A DNA stretch of 64,000 nt from CBDDBX01 sp965225955 (GTDB taxonomy: Bacteria; Acidobacteriota; Aminicenantia; UBA2199): the NCBI GenBank assembly GCA_965225955.1, contig CBDDBX010000027.1:24636-88635 (forward strand), read 5' to 3'. Under the pieces are notes generated by a model. That model did not search any database and was not told where the DNA came from. It was given only the letters and a program-made list of their open reading frames with translations. The translations under genes and the position numbers were made by a program. Each line of letters begins with the position of its first letter. Position 1 is the first letter of the stretch. Below are positions 1 through 8,613 of this stretch, piece after piece.

Positions 1-1
1 T

Positions 2-823
2 GGATCAGCAGACAATTCACATGAGGTCTGCTCTGATCTGACAGAGAAGTTTAGTGGAAAGGTGCGCTACTACTCTCTTGCCCGTAATGTAGGTGAGCAT
101 AACGCAGTAATGGCTGGTCTCAACTGCTGCAATGGAGATTATGCGGTTATTATGGATGATGATTTTCAGAATCCCGTAAGTGAAGTTAAAAAGCTGGTGA
201 ATTATGCACTGGAAAACAGTTTTGATGTGGTTTACACATATTATGCAGAGAAAAAACACCATCTGTTCCGTAATCTGGGGAGTAAGTTTAATGATAAAGT
301 TGCGAACCTGATGCTTAAGAAGCCAAAAGGCCTCTATCTTTCCAGTTTTAAGATTCTCAACAGATTTCTTATAGATGAAGTTATAAAATATAGCCTTCCT
401 TTTCCATATATCGATGGCCTGATACTCCGTTCAACAGCAAATATAGGGACACTTCAGGTTAAACATGAAGCCCGGGAAACAGGGAAATCCGGCTATACAT
501 TTATGAAGCTGCTCTCATTGTGGTCAAATATGTTTGTGAACTTTTCGGTTCTTCCTCTGAGAGTAACCACTATTGCAGGGTTTATCTTTTCGGGACTGGG
601 TTTTATTCTGGGAATCACAGCAGTAGTTGAAAAGTTTCTGAATCCTCATCTACCTGCAGGTTATACCCTGCTGGTAACTGCAATAACTATCTTCTCAGGT
701 ATTCAGCTGATTGCAGCAGGAATGCTGGGGGAGTATCTGGGGCGGATGTTTCTATCACAGAACAGGACTCCCCAATACACTATAAGAGAGAGCTTTGGTA
801 CTGAAGAGTTGAAAAAAAAGTAA
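2..823 (+). CDS. Family 2 glycosyltransferase, polyprenyl-phosphate type (5' partial)
   Basis: This is the 3' part of a family 2 glycosyltransferase. The frame is open to the left edge, so the N-terminus lies outside the window; a GTG at 62 is not the real start, because the family-like sequence continues upstream of it. The acidic metal/nucleotide-sugar site (MDDDFQNP) is visible near residue 50 of the partial product. The protein ends with two predicted membrane helices (around TTIAGFIFSGLGF and YTLLVTAITIFSG) and a short tail containing LGEYLGRM. That layout is typical of the DPM1/GtrB/ArnC branch, which transfers a sugar from a nucleotide donor to a lipid carrier at the inner membrane. 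The donor and acceptor cannot be read from the sequence. The DUF1338 gene follows 33 nt downstream. Confidence 0.85.
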   Translation, partial: GSADNSHEVCSDLTEKFSGKVRYYSLARNVGEHNAVMAGLNCCNGDYAVIMDDDFQNPVSEVKKLVNYALENSFDVVYTYYAEKKHHLFRNLGSKFNDKVANLMLKKPKGLYLSSFKILNRFLIDEVIKYSLPFPYIDGLILRSTANIGTLQVKHEARETGKSGYTFMKLLSLWSNMFVNFSVLPLRVTTIAGFIFSGLGFILGITAVVEKFLNPHLPAGYTLLVTAITIFSGIQLIAAGMLGEYLGRMFLSQNRTPQYTIRESFGTEELKKK

Positions 824-856
824 TTTATCGTTAATTTCATTTCAGGAGGAACAAGT

Positions 857-1663
857 ATGAGCTATTCTGAAACAGATACTTTTTTTGAGAACCTGAAGAG
901 AAGATACCGTAAAGTATATCCTGCTTCTGAGAGAGTTGAAGAGATTCTCGGGAATGGTAATGGAGAGATTATTAATGATCACATTGCCTTTCGTACTATT
1001 GATCACCCGAAGGTGAATATTGAGAGAATTGCAGGCTTCATACTTAATCTCGGATATGAAGAGAAGAAGAGATATGTAATCGATTCAAAACATCTTCTTG
1101 CAAGGCATTATGAGCATAAGAGTGGTAACTATCCCAGAATATTCATAAGTGAGCTGAGGCTTGCTGATTTTTCTGATAAGTTCAGAAAGATCTTTAACGA
1201 TATTGTGGAGCAGATAGATGATAGTTATCTTCAGAGTGAAGCTGTTTTCTATAGTGGTAAAATGTGGGACATCAGCTATGAGAACTATAATGAATTGCTG
1301 AAAGAGAGTCAGTATGGAGCATGGTTCTCAACTATGGGATATATTGCAAACCACTTTACTGTTAGTGTTAATAAGCTGGAGAAGTTTGAAAATCTTGTTC
1401 AGGTTAATGAGGCTCTTAAAGCCGGAGGCTTTAAGATGAATCAGTCTGAAGGGGAGATCAAGGGTTCACCTGAACTTCTGCTTGAACAGTCATCGGTAAT
1501 TGCTGATGATACTGAGGTGACATTTACAGAAGGGGTAAAAGCTGTACCAGGATGTTACTATGAGTTTGCTCTGAGATACAGAGATAAGAGTGGTAATTTA
1601 TTTAACGGATTCATTGCGCAGTCTGCTGAAAAAATTTTTGAAAGCACAGATACTGCAGAATAG
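857..1663 (+). CDS. DUF1338 / HglS-like VOC-fold metal-dependent dioxygenase-decarboxylase
   Basis: This 268-residue protein belongs to the DUF1338 family, whose characterised member HglS (YdcJ) converts 2-oxoadipate to 2-hydroxyglutarate with Fe(II) and oxygen in lysine catabolism. Three likely metal ligands are visible: His42 in DHIAFRT, His166 in NHFTVS and Glu236 in YYEFALRY. Arg46, four residues after the first His, matches the substrate arginine position of HglS. At 268 residues it is clearly shorter than HglS (about 460), so it is the compact form of the family. The ATG has an ideal ribosome binding site (AGGAGG, 9 nt upstream). A 12-bp terminator follows. No other lysine-degradation gene is nearby, so the 2-oxoadipate substrate is only an analogy. 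Confidence 0.8.
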   Translation: MSYSETDTFFENLKRRYRKVYPASERVEEILGNGNGEIINDHIAFRTIDHPKVNIERIAGFILNLGYEEKKRYVIDSKHLLARHYEHKSGNYPRIFISELRLADFSDKFRKIFNDIVEQIDDSYLQSEAVFYSGKMWDISYENYNELLKESQYGAWFSTMGYIANHFTVSVNKLEKFENLVQVNEALKAGGFKMNQSEGEIKGSPELLLEQSSVIADDTEVTFTEGVKAVPGCYYEFALRYRDKSGNLFNGFIAQSAEKIFESTDTAE

Positions 1664-1676
1664 ATTAAGAGAAATT

Positions 1677-1705
1677 AATCCTCAGCATATCGGATGCTGA
1701 GGATT
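1677..1705. terminator. Bidirectional hairpin terminator between DUF1338 gene and trxA
   Basis: A perfect 12-bp stem (arms 1677-1688 and 1694-1705, loop of 5 nt) lies between two convergent genes. It is T-rich on the right side. It probably ends transcription from both directions. Confidence 0.75.
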
Positions 1706-1716
1706 ATATTATGATT

Positions 1717-2031
1717 TTATAAACCTAAAGCTTCTGAAAGAGTTTCCAGGTTCTGGACACCCAAAAAGTTTTTTTCTGCTTTTCCATCTTTAAAAACAAT
1801 AAGGGTGGGGATGCTTCTGATACCAAATTTTGCAGCTACCTGAGGACTTTCGTCTACATTCAGTTTGCAAATTTTAGCTTTACCTTCAGCTTTTTCAGCT
1901 ACTTTATCAAGAATTGGAAGCTGCATTTTGCAGGGACCACACCATTCTGCCCAGAAATCTACCAGACATACTCCATCTTTAATTGTTTCTTCAAAATTAT
2001 CTGCGTTGAGTTTCAAAACTTTATCTGACAT
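1717..2031 (-). CDS. trxA: Thioredoxin
   Basis: This 104-residue protein is a standard cytoplasmic thioredoxin, the small dithiol reductant for ribonucleotide reductase, peroxiredoxins and other targets. The active site WCGPCK is at residues 30-35, and the conserved cis-proline segment SIPTLIVF is present. Length and order are typical of the family. The start has a strong ribosome binding site (GGGAGG about 8 nt upstream). A textbook promoter (2070-2097) precedes it. A 15-bp dyad just after the predicted start site, together with a divergent MarR-family gene, suggests that trxA is under redox or stress control by that regulator. Confidence 0.96.
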   Translation of the reverse strand: MSDKVLKLNADNFEETIKDGVCLVDFWAEWCGPCKMQLPILDKVAEKAEGKAKICKLNVDESPQVAAKFGIRSIPTLIVFKDGKAEKNFLGVQNLETLSEALGL

Positions 2032-2046
2032 TTTATCCTCCCTTTA

Positions 2047-2061
2047 GTTGCTACTAGCAAC
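2047..2061. promoter_or_regulatory. Dyad operator GTTGCT-ACT-AGCAAC
   Basis: A perfect inverted repeat with 6-bp arms and a 3-nt centre lies in the 5' leader of trxA, at about +2 to +16 relative to the start site predicted from the promoter at 2070-2097. It has the TTGC...GCAA character of MarR-family operators. The adjacent divergent gene encodes a MarR protein, which is the natural candidate to bind it and block trxA transcription. Confidence 0.6.
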
Positions 2062-2069
2062 AATACAAT

Positions 2070-2097
2070 ATTATAGTATTTTTTATTTTTTTGTCAA
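2070..2097 (-). promoter_or_regulatory. Promoter of trxA (TTGACA - 16 - TATAAT)
   Basis: On the minus strand a perfect -35 box (2097-2092) and a perfect -10 box (2075-2070) are separated by 16 nt of A/T-rich spacer. The predicted start is near 2063, giving a leader of about 32 nt that contains the dyad at 2047-2061 and the ribosome binding site. Confidence 0.75.
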
Positions 2098-2120
2098 CTG
2101 CATGTGTAAGTCCTTACCAG

Positions 2121-2148
2121 TTGTAATATCTGCCATCTTTAATATAAT
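2121..2148 (+). promoter_or_regulatory. Promoter of the MarR-family gene (leaderless type)
   Basis: TTGTAA (2121-2126) and a perfect TATAAT (2143-2148) are separated by 16 nt. The -10 box ends 7 nt before the ATG at 2156, so transcription should begin at or next to the start codon. Confidence 0.6.
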
Positions 2149-2155
2149 AGTGTAC

Positions 2156-2572
2156 ATGAAGTGCGAGATTCAGGTTATCGATCTAATTATGGAACTTAAA
2201 AAGAAATGTCTGCAGGTGGAAGAGGAGATTCTTGGGAAATTTAAACTCTCTTCCGCTGAGTACCATGCAGTAATGCTTACCGGAAAGGAAGAGAAGCTTT
2301 CATGTGTATTACTGGCAGACAGAATAGGGCTTTCACGTTCCAGAGGTAGCAGAATTATTGAACGTCTTGTTACTAAAGGCTATATGAAAAAAGAGCTGGA
2401 TCAGAGTGACGGAAGGGTGGTTACTGTATCTCTTACAGATGACGGTATTACTGTTAAAGGTGAACTTGAACGTTTTAAGCTGGAGTGTGGCGAGAAGATA
2501 ACAGGGCATCTCAATTCTGAAGAGATGATTGTACTGACAGATAATCTTTCAAAAATGATAAACCTGCTGTAG
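2156..2572 (+). CDS. MarR-family transcriptional regulator
   Basis: This 138-residue protein is a winged-helix MarR regulator. The recognition helix region LADRIGLSRSRGSRIIERL, the wing with DQSDGRVV, and flanking helices for dimerisation are all visible. I chose the ATG at 2156 because it opens the first dimerisation helix and is preceded by a promoter whose -10 box ends 7 nt upstream; there is no ribosome binding site, so the mRNA looks leaderless. A second ATG at 2189 is possible. Cysteines occur at residues 3 and 18, and two more lie further on, so redox sensing is conceivable. The gene is divergent from trxA, whose leader carries a matching dyad, which makes trxA its likely target. Confidence 0.85.
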   Translation: MKCEIQVIDLIMELKKKCLQVEEEILGKFKLSSAEYHAVMLTGKEEKLSCVLLADRIGLSRSRGSRIIERLVTKGYMKKELDQSDGRVVTVSLTDDGITVKGELERFKLECGEKITGHLNSEEMIVLTDNLSKMINLL

Positions 2573-2757
2573 TAGAAAAAATATCCATTAATTAAACCTC
2601 TATTAAAATAGCAAAATTTATTTATTTTTAAGTGAAAATATTGTAAGATTGTAATGCCCGGTAGCAGGGTAGCTTAGATGCAGAACTTCTAAATCATAAT
2701 TCATGATCCTGAGTTCGGGAATTTAGTATCTGCTTCAGGCAGTTGGACTTTAAGATA

Positions 2758-5007
2758 ATGCTCAGTTTTATAAAAAGATTAAAACTCAAAAACAAGTTGA
2801 TAGTCGTAATCCTCAGCATTACATCGTGCATTATTATTCTGGGTTCAACTCTGCTGACCTATTTCAACTACTCAAGACTTAAAGACAATATGATTAAAAC
2901 CACAAGAGTTCTGGCTCTTGTAACAGGTAACAGTCTTATACCTGAACTCAGTTTTGATCGTCCCGATGATGCCCACGATGTTCTGGATAAGATAAGAAAT
3001 ATTTCACGTATTAAAAACGTATTTGTTTTTGATGAAACCGATAAACTCTTTGTTTCATATACATATTCAAATGATTATGAGATGAAGACACCGGAACTTA
3101 AGAAGAAGTTTAATGCCTGGTTCAGTGAGCAGTATCTGCACCTTTTCCAGCCAATAATACACAGAAATGTTATATATGGAGTAATCTATCTGCGGGTTTC
3201 CACAAAACAACTAGATGAAGATATTGAGAAGAACATTCTTCTGGTTGCCGGGGTAATTGTGCTCCTGATTATTATATCTTTTGTACTTGCGATTCTTCTG
3301 CAGAATGTTATTTCAGAGCCAATACTCAAACTTGCTGAAGTTGCCAACAGAATCTCTTCTCTTGGTAATTACGGAATAAGAGTAGAGTATAGTTCTTCCG
3401 ATGAGATAGGGCAGCTTTATCAGGGGTTTAACTCAATGATAAGGCAGATTCAGAAGAGAGAACGTCAGCTTGATGCTGCCCGTACTTTTCTGACAGATAT
3501 TATTGAATCAATGCCTTCAGTACTTATTGCAATAAACGGTGATGAAGAGATTACCCACTGGAACAGAGCTGCAACAAATATGCTCGGAATTGTGTCTCTT
3601 AATGCTATAGGGCAGAAACTGTGGGATGTGTCACCGGAATTTGAAACTTACAGAAGCAGTATTATTTCTGCTCTTCAGAAAAAAGAGACTCTTACTTACC
3701 ATAAGAAAATCTTCAGAAGAGGTCATGAGAAAAACTTTGTAAATCTCTCTTTCTACCCTATAACCACCAATGGTCTTAACAGCATGGTAATCATGGCCGT
3801 TGATGTTACAGAAATTGAGACCAAGGAGCAACAGCTCAGACAGGCCCAGAAAATGGAAACGGTTGGTACTCTGGCAGGGGGACTTGCTCACGATTTTAAT
3901 AATGTACTCGGGGGTATAATAGGAACTCTCTCTCTGGTTAATGTTAAGATGAAGAGAGAGCAGCTATCTATGGATGGTGTCAAGAGCTATCTTAATGATA
4001 TTTCAAACCTTGCAAGCAGAGCTACAGATATGGTACAGCAACTACTTGCTCTTTCAAGAAAAGAGGAACTGACATTCTCTACAATAGATCTCTCAAGAAC
4101 CATTGAGAGTGTAATGAAAATATGTAAAACCACCTTTGATAAAAGTATTGAGGTTATTTCAGAATTTGATGCTGAGCCTGTAATAATTCATGCTGACCAG
4201 ACTCAGATTGAGCAGGTTTTCCTCAACTTATGTGTTAATGCGGCTCATTCAATGACGATTATGAGACCTGGAGGAGACCGGTGGGGTGGTCAGATTAATC
4301 TGAGTTACAGAAAGATATATGCTGATGATGAACTTATAAATGCACAGCCTGAAGCAAGACCAGGGTGGTACTGGGCTGTACGGATAAAGGACCAGGGAGT
4401 TGGTATAGATTTAAACTCTCTTAACAAGATCTTTGACCCCTTCTATACAACAAAAGAGAAAGGTGTTGGTACAGGTCTCGGGCTTGCAATGGTTTACAAT
4501 ATTATTCTTCAGCATAAAGGTTTTATTAAAGTGGAGTCTGAACCTGGAAGAGGTACTTCATTTACAATCTATCTGCCTGAAATGGTGGCAGGTAACGACT
4601 CTATGATGATAAAGCAATCACGACATGTATCAGTTAAGTGTGATGGTATAGTACTTGTGATTGATGATGAACTGGTTTTGAGAAAACTGGCTACCCATAT
4701 TCTTGAAGATATGGGGCTTTCAGTAATGGTTGCAGAAGATGGGGAAAAAGGAATTGAGATCTTCAGGCAACATAAAGATAAAATAGATCTTGTTATACTT
4801 GATATGCTTATGCCAAGAAAATCAGGTATAGAGGTTTATGAGAGTTTGAAAGCGTCAAAAGATGATGTAAAAGTAATTCTTGCATCAGGGTTCAGAAAAG
4901 ATGAGAGGGTTGAGAAGGTTATTGAGATGGGGGTGGATAAGTTTATTGAGAAACCCTATACTTATGAAACTCTTTCAGAAACTGTTGTGGAAGTTCTTAA
5001 GAGCTGA
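2758..5007 (+). CDS. Membrane hybrid histidine kinase (sensor-HAMP-PAS-HisKA-HATPase-REC)
   Basis: This protein of about 750 residues is an inner-membrane hybrid sensor kinase. Two transmembrane helices (near residues 15-38 and 162-183) bracket a periplasmic sensor of about 125 residues. HAMP, a PAS domain, a HisKA domain with the phosphorylated His in GGLAHDFNN, an HATPase domain (NLCVNAAHSM, GVGIDLNSLN, GTGLGLAMV) and a C-terminal receiver with its Asp in VILDMLMP follow in order. The AHDFNN His box is of the type often found in kinases with a fused C-terminal receiver. A TTG at 2743 could add five residues; neither start has a convincing ribosome binding site. No output regulator is adjacent. 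The sensed signal is unknown. Confidence 0.9.
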   Translation: MLSFIKRLKLKNKLIVVILSITSCIIILGSTLLTYFNYSRLKDNMIKTTRVLALVTGNSLIPELSFDRPDDAHDVLDKIRNISRIKNVFVFDETDKLFVSYTYSNDYEMKTPELKKKFNAWFSEQYLHLFQPIIHRNVIYGVIYLRVSTKQLDEDIEKNILLVAGVIVLLIIISFVLAILLQNVISEPILKLAEVANRISSLGNYGIRVEYSSSDEIGQLYQGFNSMIRQIQKRERQLDAARTFLTDIIESMPSVLIAINGDEEITHWNRAATNMLGIVSLNAIGQKLWDVSPEFETYRSSIISALQKKETLTYHKKIFRRGHEKNFVNLSFYPITTNGLNSMVIMAVDVTEIETKEQQLRQAQKMETVGTLAGGLAHDFNNVLGGIIGTLSLVNVKMKREQLSMDGVKSYLNDISNLASRATDMVQQLLALSRKEELTFSTIDLSRTIESVMKICKTTFDKSIEVISEFDAEPVIIHADQTQIEQVFLNLCVNAAHSMTIMRPGGDRWGGQINLSYRKIYADDELINAQPEARPGWYWAVRIKDQGVGIDLNSLNKIFDPFYTTKEKGVGTGLGLAMVYNIILQHKGFIKVESEPGRGTSFTIYLPEMVAGNDSMMIKQSRHVSVKCDGIVLVIDDELVLRKLATHILEDMGLSVMVAEDGEKGIEIFRQHKDKIDLVILDMLMPRKSGIEVYESLKASKDDVKVILASGFRKDERVEKVIEMGVDKFIEKPYTYETLSETVVEVLKS

Positions 5008-5092
5008 AGCATATTTCCGTCTCTTCTGATTCTTTTGTTTCAGCTGGTCATATTTTTGTAATATGTTAAAATATTGACAGGAGTAATTATAA

Positions 5093-7279
5093 TTGAAGAA
5101 ATTTCCGGTTTATATACAGCATGACGCTATGGATTGTGGGCCTACATGCCTGCGTATGGTTGCAGAGCATTACGGGAAAAGATACTCTCTTCAGACACTG
5201 AGAGATAAGAGTTTCATAACCAGAGAAGGTGTTTCCATGCTTGGGATCAGTGATGCTGCTGAATCCATTGGTATGAGAACAATGGGTGTAAGAATCTCTT
5301 TTAATAAACTAAAAACAGAAGGTGTTCTGCCCTGTATAGTTCACTGGAAACAGAACCATTTTGTAGTTGTGTTCCGTTTCCATAAAGGACTTGTATATGT
5401 ATCTGACCCTGCACACGGAATAGTTAAATATACAGAAGAGGAGTTCTGTGCAGCCTGGGCTACTACCAGAGATGGTGGTGAGGATCAGGGACTTTGTCTT
5501 CTTCTTGAACCTTCTCCCGAGTTCTATAAAATGGAAGATGAGAAGATAGACAAGAAGGGGCTTAAGTTTATGCTAAGGTATCTTAAACCTTATAAGAAAC
5601 TTATAAGCCAGCTCTTTCTTGGGATGGCTACAGGAAGTTTGCTCCAGCTGATTTTTCCTTTTCTTACCCAGTCCATTGTGGATGTCGGTATTAACAATCA
5701 GGATATAAATTTTGTATATCTTATTCTCATTGCACAGCTTGTGCTTTTTGTAAGTCAGACAGCAGTGGGAATGATAAGGAGCTGGATACTACTCCATATA
5801 AGTAGCCGTATAAACATCTCTCTTATTTCAGATTTCCTTATGAAACTTCTGAGGCTTCCTATAGGTTTCTTCGATACGAAAATGATAGGTGATATTCTGC
5901 AGAGAATAGGGGATCATACAAGAATCGAATCTTTTCTTACCTCTTCAACTCTCAGTATAATCTTTTCGATGTTCAATCTGGTTATTTTTTCAGTGGTTCT
6001 TGGAATCTACAATATGAAGATTTTCGGAATCTTCATTCTTGGTTCTGTACTCTATTTCATCTGGGTATATCTCTTTATGAAGAAGAGAAGAGAGCTGGAC
6101 TTTAAAAGATTTGCCCAGATGTCAAGCAACCAGTCTTCTCTGATTCAGCTTATAAACGGGATTCAGGAGATTAAGCTGAATAATTGTGAGAAGCAGAAGA
6201 GATGGGAGTGGGAAAAGATCCAGGCCCAGCTGTTTAAAATCAATGTAAAGAGTATGGCTCTTAACCAGTATCAGCAGTCAGGTTCAGGCTTTATTAATGA
6301 AATCAAGAATATCTTTATCTCATTTTTTGCTGCAAGCAGCGTGATAAACGGAGATATGACCCTTGGTATGATGCTATCAGTTCAGTATATCATCGGTCAG
6401 CTCAATGCACCTATTGAGCAGCTTATCGGTTTTGTTCATTCAGCTCAGGATGCAAAAATGAGTGTGGAGCGTCTTGGGGAGATACACAATAAAGAGGATG
6501 AAATTAATGAAGATGTTCACGTCTCAGATCTGCCTGAAGAGAAAGGGTTCAATATAAAAGATCTCTCTTTTCAGTACGAAGGCCCCCATTCAGAGAGAGT
6601 TCTTAAGAACCTCAATCTTGCTATTCCTGAGAATAAAACCACAGCTATAGTTGGAGCAAGTGGTAGTGGTAAGACCACTATGGTAAAGCTTTTACTTGGG
6701 TTCTATCCTCCTGCAGATGGGGAGATTCAGGTGGGGCGGATGAATCTTGCAGATATAAATCCTTCTATATGGCGACAGAACTGTGGTGTAGTAATGCAGG
6801 ATGGTTTTATATTCTCAGATACTATTGCACGAAACGTAGCAGTAAGTGATGAGGTTGTAGATAAAAAACGACTTGTTAATGCAGTAAAAACTGCCTGTAT
6901 ATACGATTTCATCAAATCTCTGCCTCTGGGGTTCAATACAAAAATCGGTGCTGATGGTCACGGGTTGAGTCAGGGGCAGAAACAGAGACTTCTTATTGCA
7001 AGAGCTGTATATAAGAACCCCTCTTTTCTCTTTCTGGATGAAGCTACTAATGCTCTGGATGCAAACAATGAAAGAGCAATTATGGATAATATGAATGAGT
7101 TCTTTAAAAACAGAACTGTTGTAGTTGTAGCTCATAGATTAAGTACAGTTAAAGATGCAGATCAGATTGTTGTACTGGATAATGGGCAGATAATTGAAAT
7201 TGGCACCCATAACGAACTTACTTCTGCCCGGGGGGCTTACTATATGCTTGTAAAAAATCAATTGGAGCTTGGTAACTGA
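5093..7279 (+). CDS. C39-peptidase ABC exporter (PCAT), bacteriocin/peptide type
   Basis: This 728-residue protein combines a C39 cysteine peptidase (Cys15 in MDCGPTC, His89, Asp105), a six-helix ABC transmembrane domain (about 160-450) and an ATPase (Walker A GASGSGKT at 521-528, Walker B FLFLDE at 645-650, switch His681). PCATs cut a leader after a double-glycine motif and export the core peptide. The ABC signature reads LSQGQ rather than LSGGQ, as in the Bacteroidota branch as I recall it. The start is TTG with a good ribosome binding site (AGGAG, 9-nt spacing). The hlyD-like gene overlaps its stop codon, so the two form one export machine. No small double-glycine precursor gene and no TolC gene was seen nearby. 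Confidence 0.93.
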   Translation: MKKFPVYIQHDAMDCGPTCLRMVAEHYGKRYSLQTLRDKSFITREGVSMLGISDAAESIGMRTMGVRISFNKLKTEGVLPCIVHWKQNHFVVVFRFHKGLVYVSDPAHGIVKYTEEEFCAAWATTRDGGEDQGLCLLLEPSPEFYKMEDEKIDKKGLKFMLRYLKPYKKLISQLFLGMATGSLLQLIFPFLTQSIVDVGINNQDINFVYLILIAQLVLFVSQTAVGMIRSWILLHISSRINISLISDFLMKLLRLPIGFFDTKMIGDILQRIGDHTRIESFLTSSTLSIIFSMFNLVIFSVVLGIYNMKIFGIFILGSVLYFIWVYLFMKKRRELDFKRFAQMSSNQSSLIQLINGIQEIKLNNCEKQKRWEWEKIQAQLFKINVKSMALNQYQQSGSGFINEIKNIFISFFAASSVINGDMTLGMMLSVQYIIGQLNAPIEQLIGFVHSAQDAKMSVERLGEIHNKEDEINEDVHVSDLPEEKGFNIKDLSFQYEGPHSERVLKNLNLAIPENKTTAIVGASGSGKTTMVKLLLGFYPPADGEIQVGRMNLADINPSIWRQNCGVVMQDGFIFSDTIARNVAVSDEVVDKKRLVNAVKTACIYDFIKSLPLGFNTKIGADGHGLSQGQKQRLLIARAVYKNPSFLFLDEATNALDANNERAIMDNMNEFFKNRTVVVVAHRLSTVKDADQIVVLDNGQIIEIGTHNELTSARGAYYMLVKNQLELGN

Positions 7280-8580
7280 TGTGTGAAGAGAATTATGACA
7301 ATATCGAACTGAGAAGTGAAGAAGTTCAGGAGATAATGGGATATGTGCCACACTGGGTGGTTAGAAGTGGTATTGCTACGGTTTTTGCGGTTCTTCTGCT
7401 TCTTCTTACCGGAAGCTGCTTTTTTAAATATCCCGATGTAATAGAATCAACTGTACTTATAACAACAGCAAACCCTCCGGCTAAGGTTGTGGCTGCTATC
7501 TCTGAAAAGATTGAAGAGATAAAAGTGAAAAATGAAGAGATCGTTAAAGAGGGTGATGTTCTTGCTGTGCTCAGGAGTTCTGCAGCTGCTTCAGATATGC
7601 TTACTCTCAAGAGTGAACTTGGAGATTTCCGTAAAGGTTTTGTAAAAGACAGGAATACAGAGCTCTCTTTTAAAAATTATACTCTTGGGGATCTGCAGAG
7701 CAGATATGAGAACCTCATAATAGCTATAAACGATTACAAAGACTTTATGGATCTGGACTATTACGGAAATAAGATCGCCGGAGCTAAAGAGAGATTGAAA
7801 CAGTATCGTTCCAAAACAGATGTTGTTGTGGAGCAGGTGAAGCTTAAAAAGAGAGAGCTTACTCTTGGAGAGAGGCATTTTAAAAGAGCTGAAGATCTTT
7901 ACAGGAAAGGAATTCTTTCAAAAGAGGCTTATGACGATGCTGAAGGCAGGTGGCTGGCAGTTCAGAACAGTTATGAATCTGCCAAAGGACTGGAAGCAGA
8001 TACACATATTCAGGTACAGAATCTTAAGGAATCCATTGGAGAGCTTGAGCTCAAACAGCTGGGAGATCGCAGAAAGTATGAGTATAAGGTAAAAGAGTCT
8101 GTAGATATTCTGAGAAGCAGTATCTCAAACTGGGAACTGAAGTATCTGCTGGTAGCACCGGTTAGCGGGAGAGTGGCATTCAGTGAATTCTGGAGTGTAA
8201 ACCACAATGTAAAGGCCGGAGCAACTGTAATGACAGTGATACCTGAGGGAACAAACAAGAAAATAATCGGTAAAGTGGTTCTGCCTCTCCAGAGATCCGG
8301 TAAAGTGAAAGAGGGGCAGAGAGTTAATATAAAAGTACACAACTACCCCCATATGGAGTATGGAATGTTAAAAGGAGTGGTGCAGAAAGTAGCACTGATA
8401 CCTTCTGATGACAGCTATGTTGTAGACGTATCTTTGCCGGAGCGTCTTAAAACAAATTATGGTAAGAAGCTCAAATTTATTGAAGAGATGAGAGGACAGG
8501 CAGAGATTATCACAGAGGATATGAGGTTAATTGAGAGATTCATTAACCCTATTATTTCTCTCTTTAAAAAGAGTAGTTAA
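7279..8580 (+). CDS. HlyD-family periplasmic adaptor of the peptide exporter
   Basis: This 433-residue membrane fusion protein has a short cytoplasmic N-terminus, one membrane helix (about residues 31-52), a split lipoyl/beta-barrel domain (TVLITTANPPAKVVA at the front, LLVAPVSGRVAF at the back) and a long alpha-helical hairpin between them. Such adaptors link an inner-membrane ABC exporter to a TolC-type outer-membrane channel. Its ATG shares a base with the stop codon of the exporter gene (TGATG), so translation is probably coupled. The sequence style (VIESTVLITTANPPA) resembles adaptors paired with C39-peptidase transporters in Bacteroidota. No outer-membrane channel gene is in the window. 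Confidence 0.9.
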   Translation: MCEENYDNIELRSEEVQEIMGYVPHWVVRSGIATVFAVLLLLLTGSCFFKYPDVIESTVLITTANPPAKVVAAISEKIEEIKVKNEEIVKEGDVLAVLRSSAAASDMLTLKSELGDFRKGFVKDRNTELSFKNYTLGDLQSRYENLIIAINDYKDFMDLDYYGNKIAGAKERLKQYRSKTDVVVEQVKLKKRELTLGERHFKRAEDLYRKGILSKEAYDDAEGRWLAVQNSYESAKGLEADTHIQVQNLKESIGELELKQLGDRRKYEYKVKESVDILRSSISNWELKYLLVAPVSGRVAFSEFWSVNHNVKAGATVMTVIPEGTNKKIIGKVVLPLQRSGKVKEGQRVNIKVHNYPHMEYGMLKGVVQKVALIPSDDSYVVDVSLPERLKTNYGKKLKFIEEMRGQAEIITEDMRLIERFINPIISLFKKSS

Positions 8581-8613
8581 GAAAAAAGGTTGTAAAGAGT
8601 TATATAGATATTC

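Noticed and set aside
2650..2742. tRNA-like or riboswitch-like sequence upstream of the hybrid kinase
   Set aside because: Some short pairings exist (CTGC/GCAG, ATCAT/ATGAT) and a GAGTTCGGG motif is seen, but no cloverleaf, CCA end or known riboswitch core fits.
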